NCBI RefSeq assembly: GCF_019933235.1
Contig: NZ_CP082945.1
Span: 62,001-126,000, forward strand
DNA from: Streptomyces angustmyceticus
GTDB taxonomy: Bacteria; Actinomycetota; Actinomycetes; Streptomycetales; Streptomycetaceae
Length of the DNA stretch: 64,000 nt
Reading direction: 5' to 3'
Under the pieces are notes generated by a model that had not been told where the DNA came from, ran no database searches, and saw only the letters and a program-made list of their open reading frames with translations. Below are positions 33,870 to 41,965 of this stretch, in pieces. Each line of letters begins with the position of its first letter. Positions within the stretch are counted from its first letter, which is position 1. Both the position numbers and the translations under genes were made by a program.

Positions 33870-34263
33870 GGTGTTCTCCAGAGGATGTCGGTGGTGCGAG
33901 GGGACGGGTGGGTGGCCCGCGCCGCCGGAGGCTTCCGCCCGGCGGCGCGGGCACGGGACCGTGCGGCGTCACTGCTGTCCCGGTACGGGCTCACACCCGT
34001 GGGCCGGGGCACGCGACCGGTGGGGACCGGGCGCATCGGACGCCGGCTCCGCGACGGCTACGGTCACGGCCACGCAGTCGGCCCGCAGGACGCGCCATGC
34101 GCCGCCTGCCCTACCGCGCGGGTGACTCTCTGCTGTCGCGTGCTCATACCCCGTATTCGGAACCCGTCCGGGAGCGGATTGGTCGATCGCTGCCGCAGTT
34201 TTTCGCGGCGTCGGCGGCCGAGCCGATGGCACAGGAGGCCACCCGCCCCCCCCCCGCACCCGG
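33870..34263. other. 394-bp leader region of the fasciclin gene
   Basis: This region contains the predicted promoter at 34153-34182 and a 27-codon open frame (34147-34064, minus strand). That frame's ATG lies where transcription should begin, so it could be a leaderless leader peptide. Nothing else was recognised. Confidence 0.4.
34153..34182 (-). promoter_or_regulatory. predicted ECF sigma promoter of the fasciclin gene
   Basis: On the minus strand, CGACCAATCC (CCAATCC at 34182-34176), 16 bases, then CGAATAC (34159-34153). The CGACCAATCC block is identical to the one before the peroxiredoxin gene. Confidence 0.65.
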
Positions 34264-34749
34264 TCAGGCGGTCGCCGTGTCCGCGAGCTGCCGGGCGAGC
34301 GTGTCGAGGGACTGGAACGTGGCACCCAGCAGGGCCACGTGCTTCCAGCGCAGGGTCCCGTCCGACCCGATGAGGAACACCGCCCTGCGCAGCCCGATGC
34401 CGGGGGCGGCGACGCCGAAGGCGCGGGCGACGCGGCGGTCGGTGTCGGCGAGCAAGGGCATCCGCAGGTCGTACTTCCGCGCGAACCGCTCGTGGCTGTC
34501 GACGTCCTGCGGGCTGATGCCCCAGACTTCCGCGTCCTGGTCCTGGAACTGTTCGAGGCCACTGGAGTAGGAACACAGCTGCTTGGTGCACACGCTGGTG
34601 TCGTCGCCCGGGTAGAAGGCGAGGACGAGGGGGCGGCCCCGCTGGAGGGAGAGGGCGTAGTCACGTCGCTCGAAGCGGTCGCCGGTCAGCACACCGCCGG
34701 GCAGAGTGAAGTCGGGTACCAGCGTGCCGATGTGGGGTGCGGAAGCCAT
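34264..34749 (-). CDS. peroxiredoxin (AhpC/TSA, AhpE/BCP-like)
   Basis: A 161-residue thioredoxin-fold peroxidase. The peroxidatic site is FYPGDDTSVCTKQLC: the first Cys is the peroxidatic one, and a second Cys five residues later is a candidate resolving residue, as in BCP/PrxQ enzymes. It reduces hydrogen or lipid peroxides using a thiol donor. The ATG at 34749 is chosen because the family N-terminus (GTLVPDFTLPGG) follows at once; the frame extends to 34902. It shares its ECF-type promoter with the fasciclin and molybdopterin oxidoreductase genes, suggesting an envelope oxidative-stress unit. Confidence 0.88.
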   Translation of the reverse strand: MASAPHIGTLVPDFTLPGGVLTGDRFERRDYALSLQRGRPLVLAFYPGDDTSVCTKQLCSYSSGLEQFQDQDAEVWGISPQDVDSHERFARKYDLRMPLLADTDRRVARAFGVAAPGIGLRRAVFLIGSDGTLRWKHVALLGATFQSLDTLARQLADTATA

Positions 34750-34953
34750 CTGGGTGTCCAATCCACTGGAGAGACGGGAAGGTCGGCGAGGAGCACGTAC
34801 ATGATCTCTTGTACGGAAGTCCCACGACGCACGCGTCCAGCAGCCGGGCACCGTGCCCACCGGCTCTGCACCATCGCTCCGTTCCTCCCGTTCCGATCGC
34901 ACGGCAGCCGGCCCGGTGAGAGAGCAGCGCGGCGTGCAGGACGTCCTCCCGGT

Positions 34954-34983
34954 GCATTCGTCGCCGGTCGGGGCCCGGATTGG
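34954..34983 (-). promoter_or_regulatory. predicted ECF sigma promoter of the peroxiredoxin gene
   Basis: On the minus strand, CGACCAATCC (CCAATCC at 34983-34977), 16 bases, then CGAATGC (34960-34954). It lies about 205 bp before the peroxiredoxin start, leaving a long leader. Confidence 0.65.
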
Positions 34984-35356
34984 TCGAGTGAGGGATCTGT
35001 CGAGGGGCGAGCGCGGCGGGTCCGCTGGAGGTGGACGTCGAGGTGGTCGGGTCCACCGTTTGACAGAGTGCCGCCGAGTGGGAGGGTAGAGGTATCGATC
35101 CCGGCCTCGCCGCCGGGCAAGGGTGGCCTACGCCCGGACACCCGCCCCGGCCGGGACCGAGGTCAACCATCCCCTTCCCATCCTTCCCTCCCCTTCCCTC
35201 CCGACGATGGCACCAGCCGATCCGGCTCTGCCGTACCCCTGCGGCAGAGCACCCTGTCCGCGCTTCTGCGGCAACCGTCCCCGCGTGGGCTCCACGGCCT
35301 TCCGGCCGCGTCACAGGGGACCGTCAGGGATCGGCTGCGTGCGGTGAGGAGGCACC
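34984..35356. other. 373-bp region, no gene recognised
   Basis: This is the space between the peroxiredoxin promoter and the zinc finger gene. It has a C/T-rich tract (about 35160-35205, repeated CCCTTCC) and no open frame of convincing composition. GAGGAGG just before 35357 is the ribosome site of the next gene. Confidence 0.45.
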
Positions 35357-35674
35357 ATGGCTATCAGCGACGGAACGGCGGGCGGCCTGATCTGCCAGCA
35401 CCTCGATCAGGTGACGGTGGTCAACCCGGACAGCCCTGACAGCTGTCCCGAGTGTGTCGCGCTGGGTGACCAGTGGGTGCACCTGCGTGAGTGCCAGAAC
35501 TGCGGGCACATCGGCTGCTGCGACTCCTCCAAGAACAAGCACGCCACGGCCCACTACAAAGCCACCGGCCACCCGCTCATCCGCTCCTACGAGCCCGGTG
35601 AGGCCTGGTGGTGGTGCTACGAGGACCAGGTGACCTTCGAGGTCGAGGGCGTGGGCCCCGAACGGCCGACGTGA
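35357..35674 (+). CDS. UBP-type zinc finger protein
   Basis: A 105-residue protein consisting of one ZnF-UBP domain. Cys/His ligands are visible in CPECVALGDQWVHLREC, then CGHIGCCDSS, then HATAHYKATGHP. In eukaryotes this fold binds the C-terminus of ubiquitin; in actinobacteria, small stand-alone versions are common and their partner is unknown. It starts at an ATG with GAGGAGG 6 bases upstream. It is a single gene, convergent with the zinc-ribbon operon that ends at 35744. Confidence 0.88.
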   Translation: MAISDGTAGGLICQHLDQVTVVNPDSPDSCPECVALGDQWVHLRECQNCGHIGCCDSSKNKHATAHYKATGHPLIRSYEPGEAWWWCYEDQVTFEVEGVGPERPT

Positions 35675-35743
35675 ACGCGCCCCCGTGAGCCCCCGCCCCT
35701 CACCTCGCCGAGGAGGCCCCTCCGGGATGCGCACCGCCGCCGC

Positions 35744-36469
35744 TCAGTACTTGCTGATGTCGGCGCTGACGATCTCCCCGCCGGACACCGTGTACGTCCC
35801 CTGGTACACCTGCACCGAGCCGTCGCTCTGGACCGCGTGCAGGACGGCACGGACCTGGCCGGGGCTCCCGGCGTTCACCGCGGTGAGGTCGATGCTCTTC
35901 GTCGTGTTGAAGCCCGCGACCCACCGTGAGTAGGAGGAGCCGCCGATGTTCTTGCCGCCGAGGTCCCAGGCGGCCGAGAAGTTCTCGTCGTTGATGTCGC
36001 GGTAGTACTCCTCCACGACCTCGCTCGCGTCGTCGGGGGACGGCGATGTCTCCGAGGGGGTGGGGGTGTCGAGGTAGCTCGGCGACGGCGGATCCACATA
36101 GGTGGGCGGTGAGGAGCCGATGTCCGTCGGCGACGGGGTGGGCGACGGGACGGTGCCGTCCGCCCCGTCCGAAGACCCGGCGGACGAGTACGACGACGCA
36201 TACGAGGACGAGTCGTCCGACGAGTCCACGAGTACGTATGCCGTGACGCCGCCCGCCGCGAGCAGGGCCGCCACCAGCCACAACAGCCACTGCGGGAGGA
36301 TGGTGGACCCGACGCGGACGTAGCCGTACCCGGTGGTCGCGGTGGCCTGACCGGTGCCACCCGGCACGCCGGCCTGGCGCGGCATGCCGCAACTCGGGCA
36401 GGAGTGCGCGGTGGAGTCCTCGCTCTGCGCACCGCAGTGGATGCAGGATGGCACGGTCGTTTCCCCCAT
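35744..36469 (-). CDS. zinc-ribbon, single-pass membrane protein
   Basis: A 241-residue protein. The N-terminal zinc ribbon has CIHCG and CPSCG, a single helix follows (LLWLVAALLAAGGVTAYVLV, near residue 60), then a Ser/Thr/Pro-rich wall-spanning linker of about 70 residues and a C-terminal extracellular domain (EEYYRDINDENFSAAWDLGG) resembling the small NTF2-like/DUF4878 domains. The zinc ribbon would be cytoplasmic. It is the third gene of an operon with 36516-36887 and 36914-38539; the first protein also carries an N-terminal zinc ribbon. TGAGGAAA precedes its ATG. Function unknown; a sensor or envelope role is inferred. Confidence 0.75.
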   Translation of the reverse strand: MGETTVPSCIHCGAQSEDSTAHSCPSCGMPRQAGVPGGTGQATATTGYGYVRVGSTILPQWLLWLVAALLAAGGVTAYVLVDSSDDSSSYASSYSSAGSSDGADGTVPSPTPSPTDIGSSPPTYVDPPSPSYLDTPTPSETSPSPDDASEVVEEYYRDINDENFSAAWDLGGKNIGGSSYSRWVAGFNTTKSIDLTAVNAGSPGQVRAVLHAVQSDGSVQVYQGTYTVSGGEIVSADISKY

Positions 36470-36515
36470 TTTCCTCAGGGCTCCTCAGGGCCCGGCACCT
36501 TTGTGTGGCACCCGC

Positions 36516-36887
36516 CTACAGTCCGCGGATTCCCTCTTCGATGGTCACTGCCAGCGAGGCCAGAGCCGTGAATCCCGGCACCGCGCCGACCAGCGCCTTG
36601 GCGAACAGCTTCAGCTTGCCCTTGCGGGGCTCGGCCGACGTGACCTCCTCACGGGCGTCCTCCGCGGCCTCGATCAGGTCGGCGCGTTCCGGGTGCTCGG
36701 ACCTGCCGAGTTCGTCGATCAGCCGGGTGAGCAGGTCGCCGATCTCCTGGGGAGTGGGCTGCCGCCCGCCGTCGGACTGGGTCAGCCTGCTGTTGCGCAC
36801 TTCGGCCTTCGCGTTCCGGCCGCTGGCGACGGCGTTGCCGACGACGTTCGAGCCGCCGGTCGCAGTGATTCCGTTGTTCCTCTGCAT
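36516..36887 (-). CDS. small protein with N-terminal NNGI/GN motif and C-terminal hydrophobic helix
   Basis: A 123-residue protein of unknown function. The first 34 residues carry a Gly/Asn-rich, beta-type motif (RNNGITATGGSNVVGNAVAS) that matches the C-terminus of the upstream protein at 36914. Then come two charged helices (GDLLTRLIDELGRSEHPERA, EAAEDAREEVTSA) and a C-terminal amphipathic-to-hydrophobic stretch (LKLFAKALVGAVPGFTALAS). It begins 26 bp after the upstream stop, so they are co-transcribed. The shared motif may let the two proteins interact, as matching amyloid-like or beta-solenoid motifs do in some signalling pairs; this is inference. Confidence 0.7.
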   Translation of the reverse strand: MQRNNGITATGGSNVVGNAVASGRNAKAEVRNSRLTQSDGGRQPTPQEIGDLLTRLIDELGRSEHPERADLIEAAEDAREEVTSAEPRKGKLKLFAKALVGAVPGFTALASLAVTIEEGIRGL

Positions 36888-36913
36888 TCCGATGCCTCAT
36901 CCCTTCTCGGTGG

Positions 36914-38539
36914 TCAGTCCAGATTCAGCAGCGGGATCTTGTTGAGCATGCGTACGGAGATCCGCGACCTGTCGCCGGAGGCGACCGAATTGCCTTCCAC
37001 GCGCGCCCCGTCGGCCGCGATGATGCCGTTGTTGATGATCATTTCCTGACGCTGGATCAGTCCGCCCGCGTCGATGTCATGTGCCTCGGCGAATTCGACG
37101 AGCGCGTCCAGGACCCGCTTTTCGACCGTCTTCAGGACCATGCCGCTGTCGGCCTTCTGGAAGTAGCGGTGGTGGTCCGCGGACGCCGCCTCCCGGCGCA
37201 CGCTCAGGAGCGCCCCGTAGTCGAACCTGCGCAGCCTCGTGATCAGCTTTGCCTGGCGCCGCAGCCGCCGCGAGATCCCGTAGTCGGGGGCGAATCCCGC
37301 GACCGCCCGCGCGGGCGAGGCCAGCAGCACGAACGCGGTGCTGACGAACGTCTCCGAGAGGAGCTTGGCGATCTCGCGCACGGGCGGGCGGGGCATGAGG
37401 GTGTCGATGACCCGGTAGCGGTCGAGCAGCGGGAACAGCACCGTCGGAACGGCTTCCACGAAGAGGCTGGACTCCGAACGGACGAAGCGCAGGAACAGCG
37501 AGGTGACCAACTCGCCGCCCCAGCCCGTGGAGTGGACGGCCAGGTAGGGGCGGGCCCCTTCCTCGGGTGTCCGCTTCAGCTCGTCGAGCAGGTCGAGGGG
37601 GATCCGGGCGACCGGCCGGCCGAGCGGATCGGGCAGCATACGGGTGTCGTTGAGGAGGCTTCCCCCGTCGACGAAGAGCCGCTCCTCGATCTCCAGACAG
37701 GGCAGGACCAGGGTGCCGAGCCGTTGGGCGATGTGGGCGTAGAGCTCCGTCACCTCGAAGTCGCGCGGGGTGACACCCGCCCGGCCGGACGTCGTGACGT
37801 CGAAGGTCAGGGACCACGAGTCGAGTTCGGATCCGTAGCCGATGAAGGGTGAATAGCCGCTGTAGGTGGTGACGTTCCCCGCGGCGTACGAGCCGATCTG
37901 GCGGAGCCGCGTGGCGATGTCCTCGTTGAGCGGCGGCGGCGCGGCCGCGGGGTCGAACCGGTCCGGGCGGAGGCTTTGCAGGTGGCGGCCGTACTTCGTG
38001 GAGAGCTCGAAGGCGAACAGCGTCGCCCAGGAGGCGATCAGCACCAGCAGGGTGAGGATGGCGTCGCCGACCCAGAAGAAGAAGACGAGGAACAGCAGGA
38101 GGAGGACGGTGAGGACGAGATCCCGGCCGTGGCGGCGGGCGTTGGCGAGGTAGGCGTGCCGGAGCGCCACGGGGACGTCGCACGCCGGGGCGGCCGCCAC
38201 TCCCAAGTGGGGTTCGGCGGCGACCTGTTTGATGAGCGACTTGGCGTAGGCGCGGTCCAGATAGGCGGCCGCGCAGATGTACCGGGTCACGTCCCGCCCG
38301 TCACCCCACCGCGGCACGGCCATGCGGTGGTCGGCGGTGACGGTGGGGAGGGCCTCGGTGGCCTCGGTGGACTCTGTTGCCTCGGTGGCCCCGGACGGCG
38401 CGGTCGGTGAGTGGCCGGCGGGCGCGGGAATCGTCGCGGACGATGCACTCGCCTCCACGGCCGCGCCGCAATGGGGGCAGAACGCGGCCCCCGTCACGGT
38501 TGCGCCGGCGCACTCCGGGCACTCAGTCGCTTGCGTCAT
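36914..38539 (-). CDS. zinc-ribbon membrane protein with C-terminal NNGI/GN motif
   Basis: A 541-residue protein not assignable to a named family. The start at 38539 is set by GGGGGAG 4 bases upstream and an immediate zinc ribbon (CPECAG, CPHCGA). A Ser/Thr/Glu-rich linker follows, then two membrane helices near residues 145-190 (LVLTVLLLLFLVFFFW, ILTLLVLIASWATLFAFEL), and a large cytoplasmic region of 300 residues with SYSPFIGYGSELDSWSLTFD and repeated basic helices. The last 45 residues hold the motif INNGIIAADGARVEGNSVAS shared with the next gene product. It leads a three-gene operon. A sensor or stress-response role is possible. Confidence 0.75.
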   Translation of the reverse strand: MTQATECPECAGATVTGAAFCPHCGAAVEASASSATIPAPAGHSPTAPSGATEATESTEATEALPTVTADHRMAVPRWGDGRDVTRYICAAAYLDRAYAKSLIKQVAAEPHLGVAAAPACDVPVALRHAYLANARRHGRDLVLTVLLLLFLVFFFWVGDAILTLLVLIASWATLFAFELSTKYGRHLQSLRPDRFDPAAAPPPLNEDIATRLRQIGSYAAGNVTTYSGYSPFIGYGSELDSWSLTFDVTTSGRAGVTPRDFEVTELYAHIAQRLGTLVLPCLEIEERLFVDGGSLLNDTRMLPDPLGRPVARIPLDLLDELKRTPEEGARPYLAVHSTGWGGELVTSLFLRFVRSESSLFVEAVPTVLFPLLDRYRVIDTLMPRPPVREIAKLLSETFVSTAFVLLASPARAVAGFAPDYGISRRLRRQAKLITRLRRFDYGALLSVRREAASADHHRYFQKADSGMVLKTVEKRVLDALVEFAEAHDIDAGGLIQRQEMIINNGIIAADGARVEGNSVASGDRSRISVRMLNKIPLLNLD

Positions 38540-38717
38540 GACTCCCCCGCACATGAGATGAACCCCACGGCCACTCAGTGCAGCACAACAGTGCGCCGAG
38601 AACGCGCCATTGTCACTCTTCGAGTCAGTTCCGTTACAGATCAGGAACGGGAGGCCGCGGAGGCGGGAGGGGCGAGGCGGCCGGCGGGCCGCCCTGCGGG
38701 GGCAGGGGCCGGTGGCC

Positions 38718-39455
38718 TCAGGGGGACGTGCGGCGCAGGACCAGGCAGACGAAGCCCCAGGTGTCCCGGTAGACACGGAGCCATTCGGTGCGTCGGGTGC
38801 CGGCCGTTTCGAGCACATGCGCGCTGTCCGGGTCGTCGGGGTGGTCCAGGGCCCATGAGGCCAACGAGCCCCAGCAGGACCACTCGTAGGCGTCCAGCTC
38901 GCCGCGGGTGCTGACATGGCCGTACACCGGAGTCCAGCCGTCGGCGACGATCCGGTCCACCGTCGTGGCCAGGTCGTCGAAGTCCCCGAGCATCTCGACG
39001 GCTTCCGGTGAGGGTTCGCGGTCCCAGAAGCCCTCGCCGATCAGCACGCGTCCCCCGGGTGCCAGGTGTTCGCGCACCGCGGCCAGGGTGGGCAGCAGGC
39101 CGCCGAAGGCGTGTGTGGCGCCGACGCTGAGCACCAGGTCGAAGGGGTGCGGCGAGGAGAAGGTGCCGGCGTCCTGGTGGTGGAGCACCAGGCGTTCCTG
39201 GACGCCCCGGCCGGTCGCGGTCCGCCCGGCCTGAGCCAGGTCGTCCGCGGAGAGGTCGATGCCTTCGGCGTGCAGGTGCGGGTGCAGGTCCAGGGCGCGC
39301 AGCAGCCATTCGCCGCCCCCGCAACCGAGGTCGAGGACCCGCTCGTTGCCGTGCGGGAGGCCGTGCTCCAGCAGGCGGCGCACCGAGTCGTCGTCGAGCG
39401 GGGCCTTCACCGGGTGGTGGGCATGGGCGAGCCGGGAGATCTGTTCACGATTCAC
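38718..39455 (-). CDS. SAM-dependent methyltransferase (class I)
   Basis: A 245-residue methyltransferase with motif I VLDLGCGGGEWLLRAL (residues 40-55), the acidic loop GIDLSADDL, motif II/post-I LVLSVGATHAFGG and motif III LAPGGRVLIGEG. The fold is the class I Rossmann type; many Streptomyces paralogues of this form act on small molecules. It starts at GTG with no strong ribosome site and lies 79 bp downstream of the chitinase gene, separated by a hairpin terminator. The substrate is unknown. Confidence 0.87.
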   Translation of the reverse strand: MNREQISRLAHAHHPVKAPLDDDSVRRLLEHGLPHGNERVLDLGCGGGEWLLRALDLHPHLHAEGIDLSADDLAQAGRTATGRGVQERLVLHHQDAGTFSSPHPFDLVLSVGATHAFGGLLPTLAAVREHLAPGGRVLIGEGFWDREPSPEAVEMLGDFDDLATTVDRIVADGWTPVYGHVSTRGELDAYEWSCWGSLASWALDHPDDPDSAHVLETAGTRRTEWLRVYRDTWGFVCLVLRRTSP

Positions 39456-39506
39456 CGGCGCAGCTTGGCAGCGCCGGATGGCGCGCGCACGTGAATTTCC
39501 GCCCCG

Positions 39507-39528
39507 GCCGCCCGGACCTCCGGGCGGC
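39507..39528 (-). terminator. terminator after the chitinase-like gene
   Basis: GCCGCCCGG-ACCT-CCGGGCGGC is a perfect 9-bp stem with a 4-base loop, 6 bp beyond the stop at 39535 on the minus strand. Confidence 0.75.
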
Positions 39529-39534
39529 GGCCGT

Positions 39535-40623
39535 TCAGCCCGTGAACGCGCGGGTGAACTCGTTCGCCGGCTTGCCGAGGCTCGAACAGGTCGCTGCCGC
39601 CTTGAGGTTCGCGCCTCCGGGGCAGGCCTTGTCCCGGGTGAGCGACCACATCGACAGCCGGCCGAGGCCCTTCTTCCCGGCGAACCGCTTGAGCTCGGCG
39701 GCGTCGTCGGGCGTGAAGACCTCGCCCTTGACGTCGTTCACCCCGATCATCGGCGTGACCCCGACGGCCTTCCAGGCGCGGGCGTCGTCGCGGATGCCGA
39801 GCGCCGACTTGACCTGCTTCTGGGTGGCGGTGGCGGCCGAGATGGCGTACTGGCCCATGTCGCCGTCGTAGTAGGTGCCGTAGTCCATGGCCATGATGTT
39901 CACGGCGGATATCCGGGCGCCGTGCTTCGCGGCGTTCTCCAGTACCGCGACGGAGTGCCGGTTCAGGCCGGAGGGGAGCACCGGGAGGGTGAAGGACACG
40001 TCCAGTTTCCCGCGCTGCTGGAGCCTGGCGATCGCCTGGGCGCGGAGGTTGTTGGCCTTGGTGTCCGTCAGGGCGGGGCCCTCGATGTCGAAGTCGGCCC
40101 TCGTCAGGCCGTAGGTGTCGATGACCTCGCTGTAGGCGCGCACCAGCTTGTCCACCGAGCCGCAGACCCTGGCCAGTTCGTTGCCGCTCTGCCCGCCGAA
40201 CGAGATCCGTACGTCGCCGCCCTTGGCGCGCAGCGCCTTCGCCTGCCGCGCCACCGGGTTGTCGCCGAGCGCCTGCCTGCCGCCCCACTTGGGTACGCAG
40301 CCGCCTCCCGGGGAGACGAAGGCGAGGTTGTACTCCTTCACGCCGGTTTCCTCGGCGCCCTTGAGGAGGTCGTAGGAGGGCCTGAGGGAGGTGTCCACGT
40401 ACGGCGCGAAGGCGGTGGACTCCTTGGCGGGCGACGTGGGCGCGGGGCTGCTCGGCCGCGGTGAGGACACCGCGGGGGCCGGGCGCTTGGGCTTCTCCTC
40501 GTCGGCGCTCGAACAGCCCGTGAGCAACAACGCCCCCGCCATCACTGCCGTCCCTGCCGCGGTGGCGGCCGGCCGCGCCGTGTGGCCCGTCCGGCGGGAA
40601 GGCACTACTGCGTTGTTCGTCAT
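39535..40623 (-). CDS. secreted chitinase-like lipoprotein (glycoside hydrolase family 18)
   Basis: A 362-residue lipoprotein. The signal peptide ends in LLTGCSS, giving a lipid-anchored Cys near residue 37, followed by a Pro/Ser-rich linker. The catalytic domain has the GH18 DxxDxDxE-type motif as ADFDIEGP, with the Glu as proton donor, and MAMDYG near the second active-site strand. Family members cut chitin or act on related glycans; similar small Streptomyces proteins are often annotated as chitinases without tested activity. The ATG at 40623 has GGAGG about 10 bases upstream; the longer frame to 40932 has no signal-like start. Confidence 0.87.
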   Translation of the reverse strand: MTNNAVVPSRRTGHTARPAATAAGTAVMAGALLLTGCSSADEEKPKRPAPAVSSPRPSSPAPTSPAKESTAFAPYVDTSLRPSYDLLKGAEETGVKEYNLAFVSPGGGCVPKWGGRQALGDNPVARQAKALRAKGGDVRISFGGQSGNELARVCGSVDKLVRAYSEVIDTYGLTRADFDIEGPALTDTKANNLRAQAIARLQQRGKLDVSFTLPVLPSGLNRHSVAVLENAAKHGARISAVNIMAMDYGTYYDGDMGQYAISAATATQKQVKSALGIRDDARAWKAVGVTPMIGVNDVKGEVFTPDDAAELKRFAGKKGLGRLSMWSLTRDKACPGGANLKAAATCSSLGKPANEFTRAFTG

Positions 40624-41013
40624 CGTCGGGCTGCCTCCATCGGTGGGGGGTGGGCAGTTGTGTGCGGGCCTGCCGCGAGGGGGCGACAACAGCTGGGGGC
40701 GGCGTGCGGGCCGTTTTCGCAAGGGTTCGGGTGGCGCGGGAGCGGGGCACTCGGGGCGGCCGCGAGGGTGAGCGGTCGGCCCGCCCGCGGGATACGCATA
40801 CATCATCGAGGTGTCATCCCTTGAGGGTACTTGATCCGGCGGACCGGGCTCGGTGGTGCCCCTGTCTGCGGCAGGGCCATGGGGGCCGCCCTGCCGCAGC
40901 ACCGCCCCGCGAGGGGGAGGCCGCCCCGGCACCTCGTACCGGGAGGTTTTTCCACGGGACGGCGGCCCGGGACCGGGCCGCCGTCCCGTCCGTCGCGCCG
41001 CACCGTCACCGCG
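40624..41013. other. 390-bp intergenic region, promoter of the chitinase gene and a terminator
   Basis: No open frame looks real. It holds the leader of the chitinase-like gene and, at its right end, the strong hairpin at 40954-40989. A short direct pattern GATACGCATACATC at 40791 was checked against the LacI operators and does not match. Confidence 0.5.
40954..40989 (-). terminator. strong hairpin after the HAD hydrolase gene
   Basis: Two perfect 17-base arms (ACGGGACGGCGGCCCGG and its complement) are separated by GA, so the real stem is about 15 bp with a small loop. It begins 25 bp after the stop at 41014 (minus strand). Confidence 0.85.
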
Positions 41014-41733
41014 TCACGGCGTCCTGCCCTCCGGCCGCGCCGGGCCGGCGCTCTGTGCGGGGATGCGGGCGCCGGCCCACCCCTGCACCGCCGGCTCCTC
41101 CAGCGAGGGGACCCACCAGTCGGCCAACGCCGTCTCCTCGTCGCTCGGCCGGGGACCTACGCCCAGGACGCGCATGCCCGCGCCCGCGGCGGCCTGGATG
41201 CCGCAGTGGGAGTCCTCGACGGCCAGCGTGTCGGCGGGTTCGACGCCGCACAGCTCGGCGGCGGTGAGGTAGACGTCCGGGTGGGGCTTGGGTCTCGTCG
41301 TGGCGTCGGGCACCACGATGTGGCTGAAGCACTCGCGGAGCCCGGCCATGCCGAGGCAGGACTCGACGACTTCCAGCGGGCAGTTGCTGGCCACCGCCAG
41401 CGGGGCGAACTGCACGGCCGAATGCACCAGTTCCGGCGCTCCGGGCATGGTGGTGGGGTCCGCGGCGACGAGATCGCGGAAGCACTCGAGCAGCGATTCC
41501 GTCATGCCCTCGGTGAGATCCGGGCGGCCGGCGACATCGGCCATCAGGCGGCCGCATTCGGTGTAGTGCAGCCCTTTGGCCTTTTCGGCGAATGCGGCCG
41601 AGGGGGTGAATCCATAGCTCTGCAGCACCATGTCACGGGCGTCCTGCCAGTGGCGTTCGGTGTCCATCAGCGTCCCGTCGCAGTCGAAGACGACGGCGGC
41701 CGGGGTCCAGGAAAAGATGCTGTCTGCGGTCAT
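41014..41733 (-). CDS. HAD-superfamily phosphatase, beta-phosphoglucomutase-like
   Basis: A 239-residue HAD phosphatase. Motif I is VVFDCDGTLMDTE, motif II ASNCPLEV, the lysine region TTRPKPHPDVYL and motif IV VEDSHCGIQAA. This is the layout of the phosphoglycolate phosphatase/beta-phosphoglucomutase branch with an alpha-helical cap. It starts at the ATG at 41733; the frame runs back to 41811. It lies 232 bp downstream of the AfsA-like gene on the same strand. Butyrolactone biosynthesis after AfsA needs a dephosphorylation step, so this phosphatase is a candidate for it; this is inference. A 12-bp palindrome lies upstream at 41896. Confidence 0.87.
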   Translation of the reverse strand: MTADSIFSWTPAAVVFDCDGTLMDTERHWQDARDMVLQSYGFTPSAAFAEKAKGLHYTECGRLMADVAGRPDLTEGMTESLLECFRDLVAADPTTMPGAPELVHSAVQFAPLAVASNCPLEVVESCLGMAGLRECFSHIVVPDATTRPKPHPDVYLTAAELCGVEPADTLAVEDSHCGIQAAAGAGMRVLGVGPRPSDEETALADWWVPSLEEPAVQGWAGARIPAQSAGPARPEGRTP

Positions 41734-41895
41734 CCGAGATTCCGTTCCGAGGGGCCCGGAGGCGCCGCTGTGACCGGTCGCGAAGAGAGACAGCGCAGGG
41801 TCGGTTTTCACGGACGCCCGTCACCGGGCCGAGGGAATTTTCCGGCAGAGGGCAGCTCTCATGGGCAGGAGTTCTCCCCGTTCCAGGCCGGAACA

Positions 41896-41907
41896 TAACG
41901 ATCGTTA
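41896..41907. promoter_or_regulatory. palindrome upstream of the HAD phosphatase gene
   Basis: TAACGATCGTTA is a perfect 12-bp palindrome, followed by a half-repeat GTTACG, in an AT-richer stretch between the AfsA-like gene and the HAD gene. TetR-type repressors bind sites of this form. It is a candidate site for the butyrolactone receptor encoded at 42987. Confidence 0.45.
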
Positions 41908-41965
41908 CGTTACGGATGGCCACACAGCGTGGTCAACAGCTTCATAAATGTCCATATTGTGTGCT

